From Verrucomicrobiia bacterium (GTDB lineage Bacteria; Verrucomicrobiota; Verrucomicrobiia; Limisphaerales; Fontisphaeraceae), in the NCBI GenBank assembly GCA_026414565.1, contig JAOAIT010000053.1, positions 1 to 64,000 of the forward strand: 64,000 nucleotides of DNA. The letters are read 5' to 3'. Shown here in pieces: positions 15,648 to 26,900 of the stretch (its first letter is position 1; every line of letters begins with the position of its first letter). A program made the position numbers and the translations under genes. A model generated the notes under the pieces. That model saw nothing but the letters and a program-made list of their open reading frames with translations. It did no database searches and was not told where the DNA came from.

Positions 15648-16657
15648 GCTTGGGGTTTTACAGCCGTTGCGGCTTTCCGTCCGCCTCGGGCCAGAAAGAG
15701 GATCAAGAGGGCCAGTTGGACGGCCCCAAAGGCAATCTTGAGCGCGTAGGGAAAATGGGGCTGGTGATACTGGCTGAAAAAAGATTCGACCAACCCCGCC
15801 CAAACGAGCATCAAGAGGACTCCGCCAGCCAGCGTAAGTACTTGCGGCCCAACAGCCCGTACCCGCTGCGCCAGCCGCTCCCGGTTTCCTCGTCCCACAA
15901 GGGCTCCGGCCAGCACCAGCCCGGCCTGGCCGGCAATTAAAATGGCTGGAATTTCAATTGAGCCATGGGGCAGCAGCCAGGCCAGGAGGAAGGTCGTCTG
16001 ACCATCCAGGCAGTAGTCCGTGGTGATCGCACCCAGCACCACGCCGTTGTAAAAGAGAAGCACCACCGTACCCACGCCATAGGTCATGCCCAGGGCCAGG
16101 GTGAGCAAGGACACTTTGGTGTTGTTGGCAATGAGATGGGAGGAAAAGGTCATGTGCTGTCCGGCGGGGGTTTCCGCGGTGCCGGATTCTTCGTGCGCAA
16201 CGCGCTCACTGGGCCGCCATTGATCATGTCCAAACGGCATGGTGACGAAGCGGGATTGCGGGTCCAAGAGGGTGGCCAATCCGCCAAAAACCACGCCGGC
16301 CAGGGTGATCAGCGCCGCCAGTTGAAAGGCCTGCCAGCGTTGCCGGAAGGTTTGAGGAAAGGTTTGCGTCAACCAGGGCCAAAACCGCCAGCCCCGGCTG
16401 CGGCCGCGGGATTCATGGATTTCCGCGTAGGCGCGCGCCACCAGATTTTCCAGATAATTTCTGATTTCCGGCTCGGCGGCGTAGGTGCGGAGCCGTACCA
16501 GGTCGGCGGAGGTGCGCTCGTATAGATAGTGCAGCCGCTGCAAATCCAGGAGACTGATGGATTCCGGTTCGGTGCGTTCCAGCCGTTGGAGGCGCTCTTC
16601 CAGTTCGCGCCAGCAGGGCTGCTCGGCCTCCAAGAAGCGCTGGAGGTCAATGATCAT
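15644..16657 (-). CDS. SpoIIM (stage II sporulation protein M) family membrane protein
   Basis: 337 residues. The N-terminal third is helical and charged; from about residue 115 there are several membrane segments (FQLAALITLAGVVFGGLATLL, VSLLTLALGMTYGVGTVVLLF, IEIPAILIAGQAGLVLAGALV, then VLTLAGGVLLMLVWAGLVESF). The pattern FSSHLIANNTKVSLL followed by HGSIEIPAILIAG is diagnostic of the SpoIIM/DUF95 family. Outside spore formers these proteins have no settled role. It overlaps its neighbours on both sides by 4 bases (ATGA), so it is translated together with the DUF4197 and RDD proteins. Confidence 0.85.
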   Translation of the reverse strand: MIIDLQRFLEAEQPCWRELEERLQRLERTEPESISLLDLQRLHYLYERTSADLVRLRTYAAEPEIRNYLENLVARAYAEIHESRGRSRGWRFWPWLTQTFPQTFRQRWQAFQLAALITLAGVVFGGLATLLDPQSRFVTMPFGHDQWRPSERVAHEESGTAETPAGQHMTFSSHLIANNTKVSLLTLALGMTYGVGTVVLLFYNGVVLGAITTDYCLDGQTTFLLAWLLPHGSIEIPAILIAGQAGLVLAGALVGRGNRERLAQRVRAVGPQVLTLAGGVLLMLVWAGLVESFFSQYHQPHFPYALKIAFGAVQLALLILFLARGGRKAATAVKPQA

Positions 16658-17568
16658 GGTGTAAAAGCCTGGCGCAAGGCCGGGGTAAGCCGGGCTGCGG
16701 TGTTGGTCCGCACATTTTTCTCTTCGCGAGCCAAGTAGTCGGCGAAAGCGCGCAAAAGCCCCTGCGCCACGTGGCTTTCGATATTTCCCTGGGGTTGCGT
16801 CCCGAGCACCGCTCCCAGCAGCCCGCCGCCGCGCAGCATGGCGTTGGCGTAGGCTTCCGGCAGCTTGGTTTCCCGTCCATGGCGCTCTACGATTTGGAGC
16901 AGCCCGGTGGCCAGGGCTTCCCCTTGCACGCTGAGCAGGAGACGGGTGGCGGCCTCCGGCTCGCCCCGAATGATTTCGACCGGGTTGGTGTGATTCACCT
17001 GGCCGGCAAGCTGGCGAAGAAGCTGGGCGGCCTCCGGCACGGCGCGCTCGGCGGTCTGGTTCATGGCCTGCAAGAGGACCTCGCCACGTTTCCGGTCAAA
17101 GACGGTGACGCCGGTGGGGATGGCGATTTGGTGGGCGGCGTTGCTGGTGAAGGCCCCCGGTTTGGCCAGGGCATTGGAGGCGGCGGTTATGCCCTGAAAC
17201 AACAAATCACGCACGGCTTGCAGTTGGATGGCCAGAAGCTGGGCCGGGTCGGGTGTGGCCGGTTTGGCGGGAGGCGGCGCGGGCAGTGCTGGGGCAGCAG
17301 CGGGCGGGGTAATCGGGGTCAGCAACTGGCCGGCAGCATTATAGTAGTTGGTGATGCGCGTGAGATTGGTCACCACGACGTAATTGGTGACGATGACGAT
17401 GTTGGTTCTGATTTCCAGATTGGTGGTGACGAGCATGAAAGCCGGCTTGACGTCCAGCACGGCGGGTGGGGTTTGAGCCACCGTGGTGGCCGGCATGATG
17501 CCGGCAGCAGCCAGGAGTGCGAGGCTGCACATGGAGAACAACGTTTTCATGGCCATCATGGCGCTCAT
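16654..17568 (-). CDS. Exported DUF4197 domain protein with Thr-Asn-rich segment
   Basis: About 304 residues. A signal peptide is clear (MKTLFSMCSLALLAAAGIMPATTVAQ region). After it comes a repetitive stretch built on V-T-N/I-T-N units over about 35 residues, then an Ala/Pro linker, and from about residue 120 a region matching DUF4197: VLLQAMNQTAERAVPEAAQLLRQL, then PVEIIRGEPEAATRLL. DUF4197 proteins are periplasmic or lipoproteins of unknown role. It is the first gene of the leftward string and overlaps spoIIM by ATGA. The start among several clustered Met codons (17568, 17559, 17556, 17550) is uncertain. Confidence 0.7.
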   Translation of the reverse strand: MSAMMAMKTLFSMCSLALLAAAGIMPATTVAQTPPAVLDVKPAFMLVTTNLEIRTNIVIVTNYVVVTNLTRITNYYNAAGQLLTPITPPAAAPALPAPPPAKPATPDPAQLLAIQLQAVRDLLFQGITAASNALAKPGAFTSNAAHQIAIPTGVTVFDRKRGEVLLQAMNQTAERAVPEAAQLLRQLAGQVNHTNPVEIIRGEPEAATRLLLSVQGEALATGLLQIVERHGRETKLPEAYANAMLRGGGLLGAVLGTQPQGNIESHVAQGLLRAFADYLAREEKNVRTNTAARLTPALRQAFTP

Positions 17569-17916
17569 TCTACGCGGTCGGGCGAGGCGAGACAATCCTT
17601 TTGCCGCTGTCGCAAAAAGTGCCTTGTGCCGCTTTTCCGGAGCAGGCAGACCGGGTGGAGCATGAAGGGGGGCAAGGCCTGTTGCTGGCGTTGCAGCGCC
17701 AGCGGGTGGAGCGGGTGACGAACGCGAAAATTTTTTGAAAAAAAGTCTTGCGCTGCAACGGCTAATACGCTAATCGTAGGCGCCAGTAACCTAACAACAA
17801 CCCAAAATCACCGTATGTTGGCGAAATTTTTTGCCAGGAAAAGTGTTGGTGTCATGGTGTCTGCAGGTCAGGATTTTACGTTGGTCAAAACAAAGCTCCC
17901 CCATCAAGGAAACCCT
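17569..17916. other. Divergent intergenic region, promoters expected
   Basis: About 350 bases between the leftward DUF4197 gene and the rightward giant exoprotein, with no credible gene. It holds a short GGCG/CGCC hairpin near 17690, an A/T-rich tract at 17725-17746 and AT-rich hexamers at 17763-17776. Promoters for both directions should be here. A good ribosome site, AAGGA at 17905-17909, precedes the rightward gene. Confidence 0.6.
17735..17776 (+). promoter_or_regulatory. Candidate promoter region of the giant exoprotein gene
   Basis: TTGAAA at 17735-17740 and TAATAC at 17763-17768 are 22 bases apart, too far for a standard promoter. TTGCGC at 17748-17753 with TAATCG at 17771-17776 has 17-base spacing but poor hexamers. 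The A/T-rich patch in a GC-rich spacer makes a promoter here likely, but the exact elements are unresolved. Confidence 0.25.
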
Positions 17917-20900
17917 ATGTCGTACTCCCGAACCCTCAAAACGTTGGCGGCTGCCGCGGTATTAACCGCCTGGTCAGCCTCGGCTCAGGTGGCAGTGGTA
18001 CCATTTACCCTGTACCATGTTGGAGACAACCCGGTAGGCTCCGTGGTGAGCAATGCCCCCAACCACATCACTCTATACGCGGGGGGCAATGACATTTGGG
18101 ATATGCGCGACGATTTCACCTATCTCTACCTGCAAGTCACGGGGGATTTTGACATCAAAATCCGCGTGGCTTCCATGGAGGTGACCGCGCGCTGGCCCAA
18201 GGCGGGCATCATGGCGCGGCCTTCATTGGATGTGAGCAGCAAGATGGTGTTCTCCAAGGCCACGCCGTCGGGGCAGATAGTAGGCAACGATGGCAATCCG
18301 GCGAGCAACTGCGGCCAAAGCGTTGGGGTGGGCGACCTCTCGCTGATGTACCGCACATGGCGGGCGGGGGAGGCCGGCAATGGCGGTCAACATGAGGATC
18401 GCATTGTGCCGGGCGATGGGAATCATCCGACCTATCAATGGGTGCGCTTGCAACGGGTGGGCAGCGTGTTCCGCGGCTACGCCAGCAGCAATGGTGTGGA
18501 TTGGGTGGGACCGCAGACGCAGGACACCTACAACTGGCCCAGCACGGTGGGTGGGGTGGACAATGATCCCTTCCCGTCCACGATTTACGTCGGCATTGCG
18601 GGCAGCCGCCACGGGTGCGCGGGTGAGACGGGGAACGCGACGGCCACGACGCAGATTTACGATAATCCCGCTGAGCCGGTGATGTTCACGGTGCAGCCGG
18701 CGCCGGTAAGTGTGATTACGCCGGGGAGCAGCGTGACGTTGCGGGCCGTGGCCATGGGATGGCCCGTCTATTTGCAATACCAATGGAAGTTAAACGGCGT
18801 GAATATTCCGGGGGCAACCAATACAGCTTACACCTTTACGGCGCCGGGAGCGGCTGATTCGACCAACGTTCTGACTTGTGTGGTGAGCAATACCTACAAT
18901 GGCACGGTGGCCACCAGTGCGAATGCAGAGGTCCGGGCCACCAAGGGTCCGCGCATTGCGGCCGTGTCCAACCCTGGGTACGGGGTGCTGTTCATTGATT
19001 TCAACCGTCCCCTGGCCAACAGCCAGAAAGTGAATGATGCGGTGGCGTTGATTCCGCAATATTGCTACCTTTTCTCCAATGCTCCGCCCAATCAGGTGGC
19101 CGTGATTGGCGCTCCGGGCAATGCCCCTGCCGCCTTTACGACGGTTTCATTGGTCAACAATCGGACGCGGGTGATTCTCAACTATGTGAACTACAACCTC
19201 GCGATTGGGCATCCTTACTTCGTCGAATTCGACCCGACGGTGGGCATTGATTTGGAGGACAATGATGGCAACAACATGTTCTCCAACATGAGCTATGATG
19301 ATTTGCGCAGCCCGATCTTCACGCGGTCGGTGGGGCAGATGCAGGCCATTGGGGCCCGTGCTAATGTGGGTTTGCGGGGCATTGTGGTTTCCTTCAATCA
19401 ATCGGTGGCGGGTGACTTGGCCAATGCGCAAAACCCGGCCAATTACACGGTCAACAACGGGGTGACGGTCATTGAGGCCACCATGATGCCGAACGGCACC
19501 AACGTGCTGTTGTACACCAGCATGCAGGATCCGGTGAGTTCGTACACGGTGACGGTGCGCAATATTGCGGACATGAGCCAGACAACGCTCAATTTCAGCA
19601 CGCCCATATCCGTTCCGGGTTATGTGCTGAGCAAGCGTTACCTTGGCGATCGGAGCCTGTCGGACTTGAGAACGTATGCCGCGGCCAATCCACCGGCTGC
19701 CGCCAATTTCGTGCCGTATTTTGACTACCCGGACGACGGACTGGATTACTTCCAGGCGATCATCACCGGCTGGATTGTGCCGGCCAGTTCCGGCAACTAT
19801 CGTTTCTACCTGGCCAGCGACGATGATGCGGAAGTGTATCTGAGTCCGGATGACAATCCGGCCAACAAGACCATGATCGCCAACCTGTACGGCTGGTGCT
19901 GGTATCGCGCGTATGGGGTGTGGCAGACGGCGCAAGGCAGCGGGCCTTATCCCAGTGCCCGTTCCGCCCCGGTGCAGTTGTATCGTGGCATGGCTTATGC
20001 CGCGGAAGTGATGTTCCGTGACGGCACGGGAGGCGGGCACGTGTCCGTGGGGTATAGCACGGGAGATGTGACGCCGACCGGGCCAATCCAAGGGGCGGAA
20101 GTGGTTTATGGCGCCCAACCGGGCGGGCCGACGACGTTGACGATCAACCAGCAACCACAAAGTGCCACCCAGTATGCCGGCCTGCGGGTAACGTTCACCT
20201 TTGGGGTGACCGGCGCCAATCCTGCCGGGCCGATTGTCTATCAATGGCAAAGTGGTGGAATGGGAGCGTGGACCAACATCCCAGGAGCGAATGCGGCCAC
20301 TTATCAGACGCCGGTGCTGTCAATGGCTGACAATGGAAAGCAGTACCGGTGCTTGGCCGTGAATGTGGGAGGATCGCTGGCGCAGGTAATCAGCGCGGTG
20401 GCGACGCTGACCGTGCAGGAGGATACTATCGCGCCCGTGTTAGTGTCGGCGGAAGCGTACCAAGGTTACCGCAAGGTACGCGTGACTTTCAGCGAGCCGG
20501 TGGAGCCGACCTCGGCGGAGAACCTGGCCAACTACGCCATTAGCGGTGGGATTACGGTCCTAAGCGCGACCCGGACGGGTGATGGTTCGGTGGTGATTTT
20601 GGACACCTCCCCGCAGGATATTGCGACCCAGTACACGCTGACGGTCAATAACGTGGACGACTTCTCGCCGTTGAGCGGGGCCATTGCGCCCAACTCCACG
20701 GCGACATTCACCAGCTTCATGCTGATCCCCGGCAAGGTGAAAGATGAAGCCTTCACCGGGATTGGGGGCAGTGGGATCAATGATTTGAAGAACAACAGCA
20801 AGTACATCAATAATCAGCCAGACACCGTGGGATACCGGGCTGGTTTTGATGTGCCCGATGAAGGGATGGATAACTATGGGCGCCGGTTGTCGGCCTTCAT

Positions 20901-23900
20901 CATTCCGCCCACCAACGGCAACTATCGTTTCTACATGGCCAGCGATGATGATTCCGAGTTTTACTTAAGCTCGGATGACAATCCGGCCAACAAAACGATG
21001 CGCGCGAGCCTGTATGGTTGGACAGACTACCGGGCTTATGATGTGTGGACAACCGCCCGCGGTGGCGGCACCTATCCGAGCGCCCGCTCCGAGGCCATAA
21101 CGCTTGAGGGGGGCAAACTTTACTATGCCGAGGCGATTATGAAGGAAGGCGGCGGCGGGGACCACATTGCGGTGGCGATGGCCCCCGAGGGGTCGCAACC
21201 GGGCAATGGCAGCCCTGGCATGATTGGGTGGGGCTTGTTCCCGGTGACTGCCGGGGCTACAACGGTCACCATCACGACCCAGCCGCAGAACACCACGGGT
21301 TACGAGAACGCGCGGGCTACCTTTACCTGCGTGGCCCAGGGCAGCAATCCCAATCAGGTGGGTTACCAGTGGCAGGTGCGCCGTGGCGGGCAATGGCTCA
21401 TGATTCCAGGGGCCACCTCTTCCACGTATCAAACGCCGGTGCTGACGGTGGCTGACAGTGGCACCCAGTACCGCTGCCTGGTCTATAATCCGGGCGGCAA
21501 CATGGCGCAGAGAGTCAGCTCGGTGGCCACCTTGACAGTGCTGGTGGACACCGTGGCGCCGACAGTGGAAACGGTGAGTGCCACGCCGTTGCCCAACAAG
21601 GTGTTTGTGCGCTTCTCGGAGATGGTGCCCTATGGGTGGGACAGCACCAGCGCTTACACGTTGATTGATGGGGCGAATAGTTACAACCCGGTGGAGGTGG
21701 TGGATTTGGGAGACACCACCGGCTTCATCCTGACGTTCAGCGGAGTGACCCTCAATGCGAATCAGGAGTATTCGCTGCGCGTGGAAAGCGTTTATGATCA
21801 GGGATTTAACCTGATTAATACCACCACGGTTACATTCCGGGGCTGGTATTCACGGCCGGGCTTTGTACAACGGCAAGTCTTCACGGGTAACTCGAGTGCT
21901 GCCAACAGCTTCCCGATTATCACCAATAACGTGAAGTTCCCTTATTTCCCGGATTCGGTGACGATGCTATCGGTGGCCAATTCGCCGAAGAATTATGGGG
22001 ATTATTACAGCATTCGGATGATTGGCTATTTCATCCCGCCGGAAACGGCAGTGTATAACTTCCGGGCGGAAGCGGATGACTCGGCCTGGTTGATGATGAG
22101 CCTGAGTCCGGTCAACCCAGTTAATCCGGCCAACATTGCCACGGTCATCCGGTTGGAGGGCGGATGCGCCGCCTGCAATGAACCGGGCAACTGGAGCGGG
22201 CCGGTGCCCTTGGTGGGCGGAGTGCCGTATTACTTCGAGGTGTTGATGCAGGAAGGCGGTGGCGGAGACTATCTGAGCCTGGCCTTCCGCAACAATGCCA
22301 GCTTCCAGACGGCGCCGGGGATGTTCCGCGACACGGACAACCAGGGTAATTTCACCAATGGGTGGATTGCCTGGGCATTGGTGCCTGATTACAAGTACTT
22401 TGATTTGCAACCGGCCAACATCTCTGTGCCGGACAGCTATCCGGGCACGCTGGTGGCGGCGGTGCATCCTTATGCGCAACCGGCCACCTACCAGTGGCAG
22501 CGGCTCAACGGAGGGGTGTGGCAGAGCCTGGCAGGGGCCACCAACGCCTCCTACACCAAGGCCATGCGGCCGTCCACGGATCAGGGGGCCCAGTACCGAT
22601 GCATTGCCACCTTTGTGGATGGGACCACTGCGACCAGTGCGGTGGCGACGGTGACGGTGTTGGCTGATACTGTACCGCCCTTCGTAACTTACGTGAGCGG
22701 TTCGCAGAACTATCAGCAGATCATGTTGCGCTTCAGCGAGCGCATGAATGCCGCCTCTGTGGCTACGGGTACTTACACCCTGACCGACAGTATGAACAAT
22801 GTGGTGCCGGTGCTCGGGGCAACCTTGATGCCGGACGCGTTGACGGCGGTCATCACCACCACCCCGCAAAATCCGGGGCAGGTCTATACCCTGACGATGA
22901 ACAACGTCCGGGACGACAGCGAAAATCTCAATGCCCTCAGTCCGAACGTCGTCACGTACACGAACGCGGTGTATGCCGATGGCATCTACCTGCGCCGGTA
23001 TGACGGCTTTGGCGGGACTACGTTGTCGGCGTTGACGAACAACGTGAACTTCCCGAACAACCCCGCCTTCCGCACCATCTTGGGCGATGCCAATTATCGT
23101 CCCAACCTGGATAATTACGGGGCCTTGATGTCGGGTGTGTTTGTGCCGCCAACCACGGGGAACTACAAATTCTGGCTGCGCAACGACGATGACGCGGGGA
23201 TGTTTTTGGGCACCACCATTGATTACGCCAGCCGTCAGTTTGTGGCCTTCCGCGCCTGCTGCAACGACGGTTGGAATGACGGGGCCAACTCCCTGCCGAA
23301 TGATCAGGCGGTGAAGTTCCTCATCGCGGGATTCCCTTATTACTGGGAAGCCATGGTCAAGGAAGGCGGTGGCGGTGACTACCTGGAGGTGGGATATACT
23401 GTTAATAACCTGGGTGGCGGGGCGGCGGTGCGCATCCCGCGCACCATGGTGTACCAGTATGGATTCATCAATCCGGCGATCACCATCACGACCCAGCCGC
23501 AGAGCGTGACCACCAACATCGGAGCAACCGTGACGTTGTCGGTGGCGGTCAGTGGCGGTTCGCCGTTCTACACGCTGTATCAGTGGCAGCGCAACGGAGT
23601 GAACATCCCGGGCGCCCGCAATGCCACCTATACCACGCCGGTGTTAAACTACCTGGACAACGGCGCGCAATATCGGTGCTTGATTGTGCGCTCGGATGGC
23701 GCTCAGGTGTCGCAGACGGCGGTGATTACGGTGACGCCGACGGAGACCACTCCGCTGGGATTGGTTCGCGGGCACAGCCTCAACGGCAAGGTGGTGGGCT
23801 TGGTGTTTAATGACGCGGTGGCCATCGGCTCGCTGACCAACTTGTCGCAAATCCAGATCATTAATCCGGGTTCGCCGGTGGGCATGCGTCCGGTGACAGG

Positions 23901-26900
23901 GCCGGGTGATGTGGTGACCGGCTTCTGGGGGACGTGGCCGGGCAATGAGCATCCGGGGCTGGCCGTGGATGGCTTGCTGCGGACGAAGTATCTGAACTTC
24001 GGCAAGCTGAACACCGGCTTTACGGTGCAACTTGGTGCCGGGGCTAAAGTGGTGCAGGCGATTCGCTTCACGTCGGCCAACGACGCGCCGGAGCGTGATC
24101 CGGTGGACTTCATCCTGGAAGGCTCGAACGACGGATTCACGTGGACGGTAATTACCAACTCCCCGTTGGCGCCATTCCAATCCCGCGGCTGGTCGCAGTT
24201 GGTGCCGATACCCAACAATACGGCATACGCTTATTACAAGGTAACGTTCCCGAATGTGGCCAACGCTGCCGCGGCCAACTCGATGCAAATCGGGGAAGTG
24301 GAGTTGCTGGAGCAGCCCACCTTTGTCTCGGTGGCCAGCGCTGTGGTGAACCGCGGCGAATCCAATGTGCTGGTACTGAACTTGACTGCGCCCATCAACG
24401 GACCCTTCCAGGTGTTGGTGAGTGGTCTGGCTGACCTGAACGGCAATTTCATGTCGCCGACGGCGGTCTTGGTGACCCCACGCGGGTTAATGCATGCCAA
24501 CTCCAGTGAGATGGTGGCGGGTGATGCCAACAACCCCAATGCCAACTGGCCGGGGACTTACGGTTGGAACGCCATGGCTGATGAAAACACCATCCAGGCG
24601 TGGGTGGCTGGCTCGGACATTTGGGGCAGCTATGACGCCATGAACTTCACCTATCGTGAAGTCGTAGGCGACTTTGAGGCCACGGTGCGCATCCTTGGCC
24701 TTCGCAATGCTGCCAACTGGAGCAAGGCCGGCCTGATGGCGCGGCCGGGCTTGGCGGCACACGAACGTCAGCGCGCCATTCTGGCGACGCCGGCGTATGA
24801 TACCGGCCTGGCTCGTGGTGAGAACGCCATCCAGATGACGTACCGCGATGGGTTTGGCGGCGGCTCAACGGAAGCGCTGCGCACGTACCCGACGGGTGGG
24901 CGCACGGGTGTGCCGCCGTTGCCATATCCGAATGTGTGGGTGAAGCTGGTGCGCTCCAACGGCAACTTCTATGCCTTCCATAGCCTGGACGGCAACACGT
25001 GGGTGGCCAACGGACAGTACACGGACAACCTGCCGAGCCTGCTCAATGTGGGTCTGGCCTCCTCGGCCGTGAACAACAGCGATTACACGATCGCCACGTA
25101 TCGCGACTTCCAGATCAAGTTGGTGGTCTCGGCGCCGCTGGTGGCGACTGCGCCCGCGGTGGATGAGGACTCCATGGGTGCAATCAACATACCGGGCTAC
25201 CGGGCTGGAGCCACCTATGAGATTGTGTCCGGGCCGGCGCATGGTCAGGTGATCTGGCAGGGCAACCAGTTCATCTACATCCCTGATCCGAACTTTAACG
25301 GTATGGACAGTTTCACTTACCGGGCGATTCTGAACGGGGTGGCTTCTGATGTGTTCACGATGAATGTGCCGGTGACGATTGTGGAGGATCCGGCGACCCG
25401 TCCGTACGCCTTCACCAACAACCTGCCGGTGGCCATGGGCGCGCCGCCGCGCGCGGTGGTGACGGCGGACTTTGTGAAGGACAACAAGCTGGATCTGGCG
25501 GTGGCCATCCCGGCCAGCAACGTGGTGGCCCTGCTGAAGGGCAACGGCAAGGGTGACTTCACCAACCGGTTTGACCTGGTGGTGGGCAACAACCCGATTG
25601 CGCTGACGCTGGGCGACTTCAACTACGACCGCCGTCCGGATTTGGCGGTGTTGTGTGCGGGCGACCGCGTGGTGCAGATCTGGCAGAATAACGGGGTGAA
25701 CGATCTGGCCACGGCCCTGACGCTGGTGACCAACATCCCGCTGAGCGGCAATAATCCGGTGGCGTTCATTGCTGCTGACCTGAACAAGGATCTGTTCGTG
25801 GATCTGGCAGTGGTGGATGCGGGCAACGGCAGCAACCCGGGGACGGTGGAAGTCTTCTTCCACCAGCGGATGGTGTATGCGCCGGTCTTTGATTCCACCA
25901 ACATCGTGGAAGTGGGCCGCTCGCCGAGCGCGATTGCCGCGGGCCTGCTGGGCACGCCGACGGCGCTGGACAAGCCTGACTTGGTGGTGGCCAACGCCGG
26001 TGATGACAATGTCAGCATTGTCACGCTGGTGGGGACTTCTCTGGCGGTGGTGACCAACCTGCCGGTGGGTGACATGCCGGTGGCCGTGGGCGTGGTGGAC
26101 ATCAACCTCGACAAGCTGCCGGACATCTTGGTGGCCAACATGAATTCGGACGACATCACCGTCTGGACCAACGCCTCCAACCCGAAGGTGCGCAATGACA
26201 TGCGCTTTGCCCCGGCGGGCAGCTTTGGGGTGGGGATGGCTGCGGGCTTCCAGCCGCGTGACCTGGCCTTTGGCGACTACAACAACGACAAGCAGGTGGA
26301 TGTGGCCATCGCTTTGATGGGCGCCGATGCGGTGCTGGTGATGCATGGCAACGGTCTCAAGAGCGTGACCAATACCCTGCCGGTGCTGAACTTCTACTGG
26401 GGTGATCCGGGTATGATCAGCGACGTGGAGGACATGCCGGTGTCCCTGGCGGCTGGCGATTACAACGCCGACAAACTGCCAGACCTGGCGGTGGCCAACT
26501 GGGGCACGGCAAATCTGTCCATCCTGCTGAACAACTGGGCGCCGAAGGCATACAACCAGAAGCTGGTGTTCATCGAGGATGTGCCGACCAACATTGTGTT
26601 GGGCGGCAGCTACGGCCCGCTGGATTACTACATCACGGTGTGGCCGACCAATGGCGTGCTCGATCCGAGCAACGCGCTGGGCTACCTCAATCTCACCACC
26701 AATCCAGTGTTGAAATACACGCCGCTCACCAACCGCTTCGGGCGCGACCTCATCAAGTACTATGTGTCTGACGGGGTCAAGACCTCGAAGTTGGCGACCC
26801 TGAGCATCAATATCCTGCCGGTGAATGATCGTCCGGTTATTCAGACGGCGGTGGGCAACATGGGCACGGTGGAGGTGCCGGAAGACATCCCGGTGAAGTG

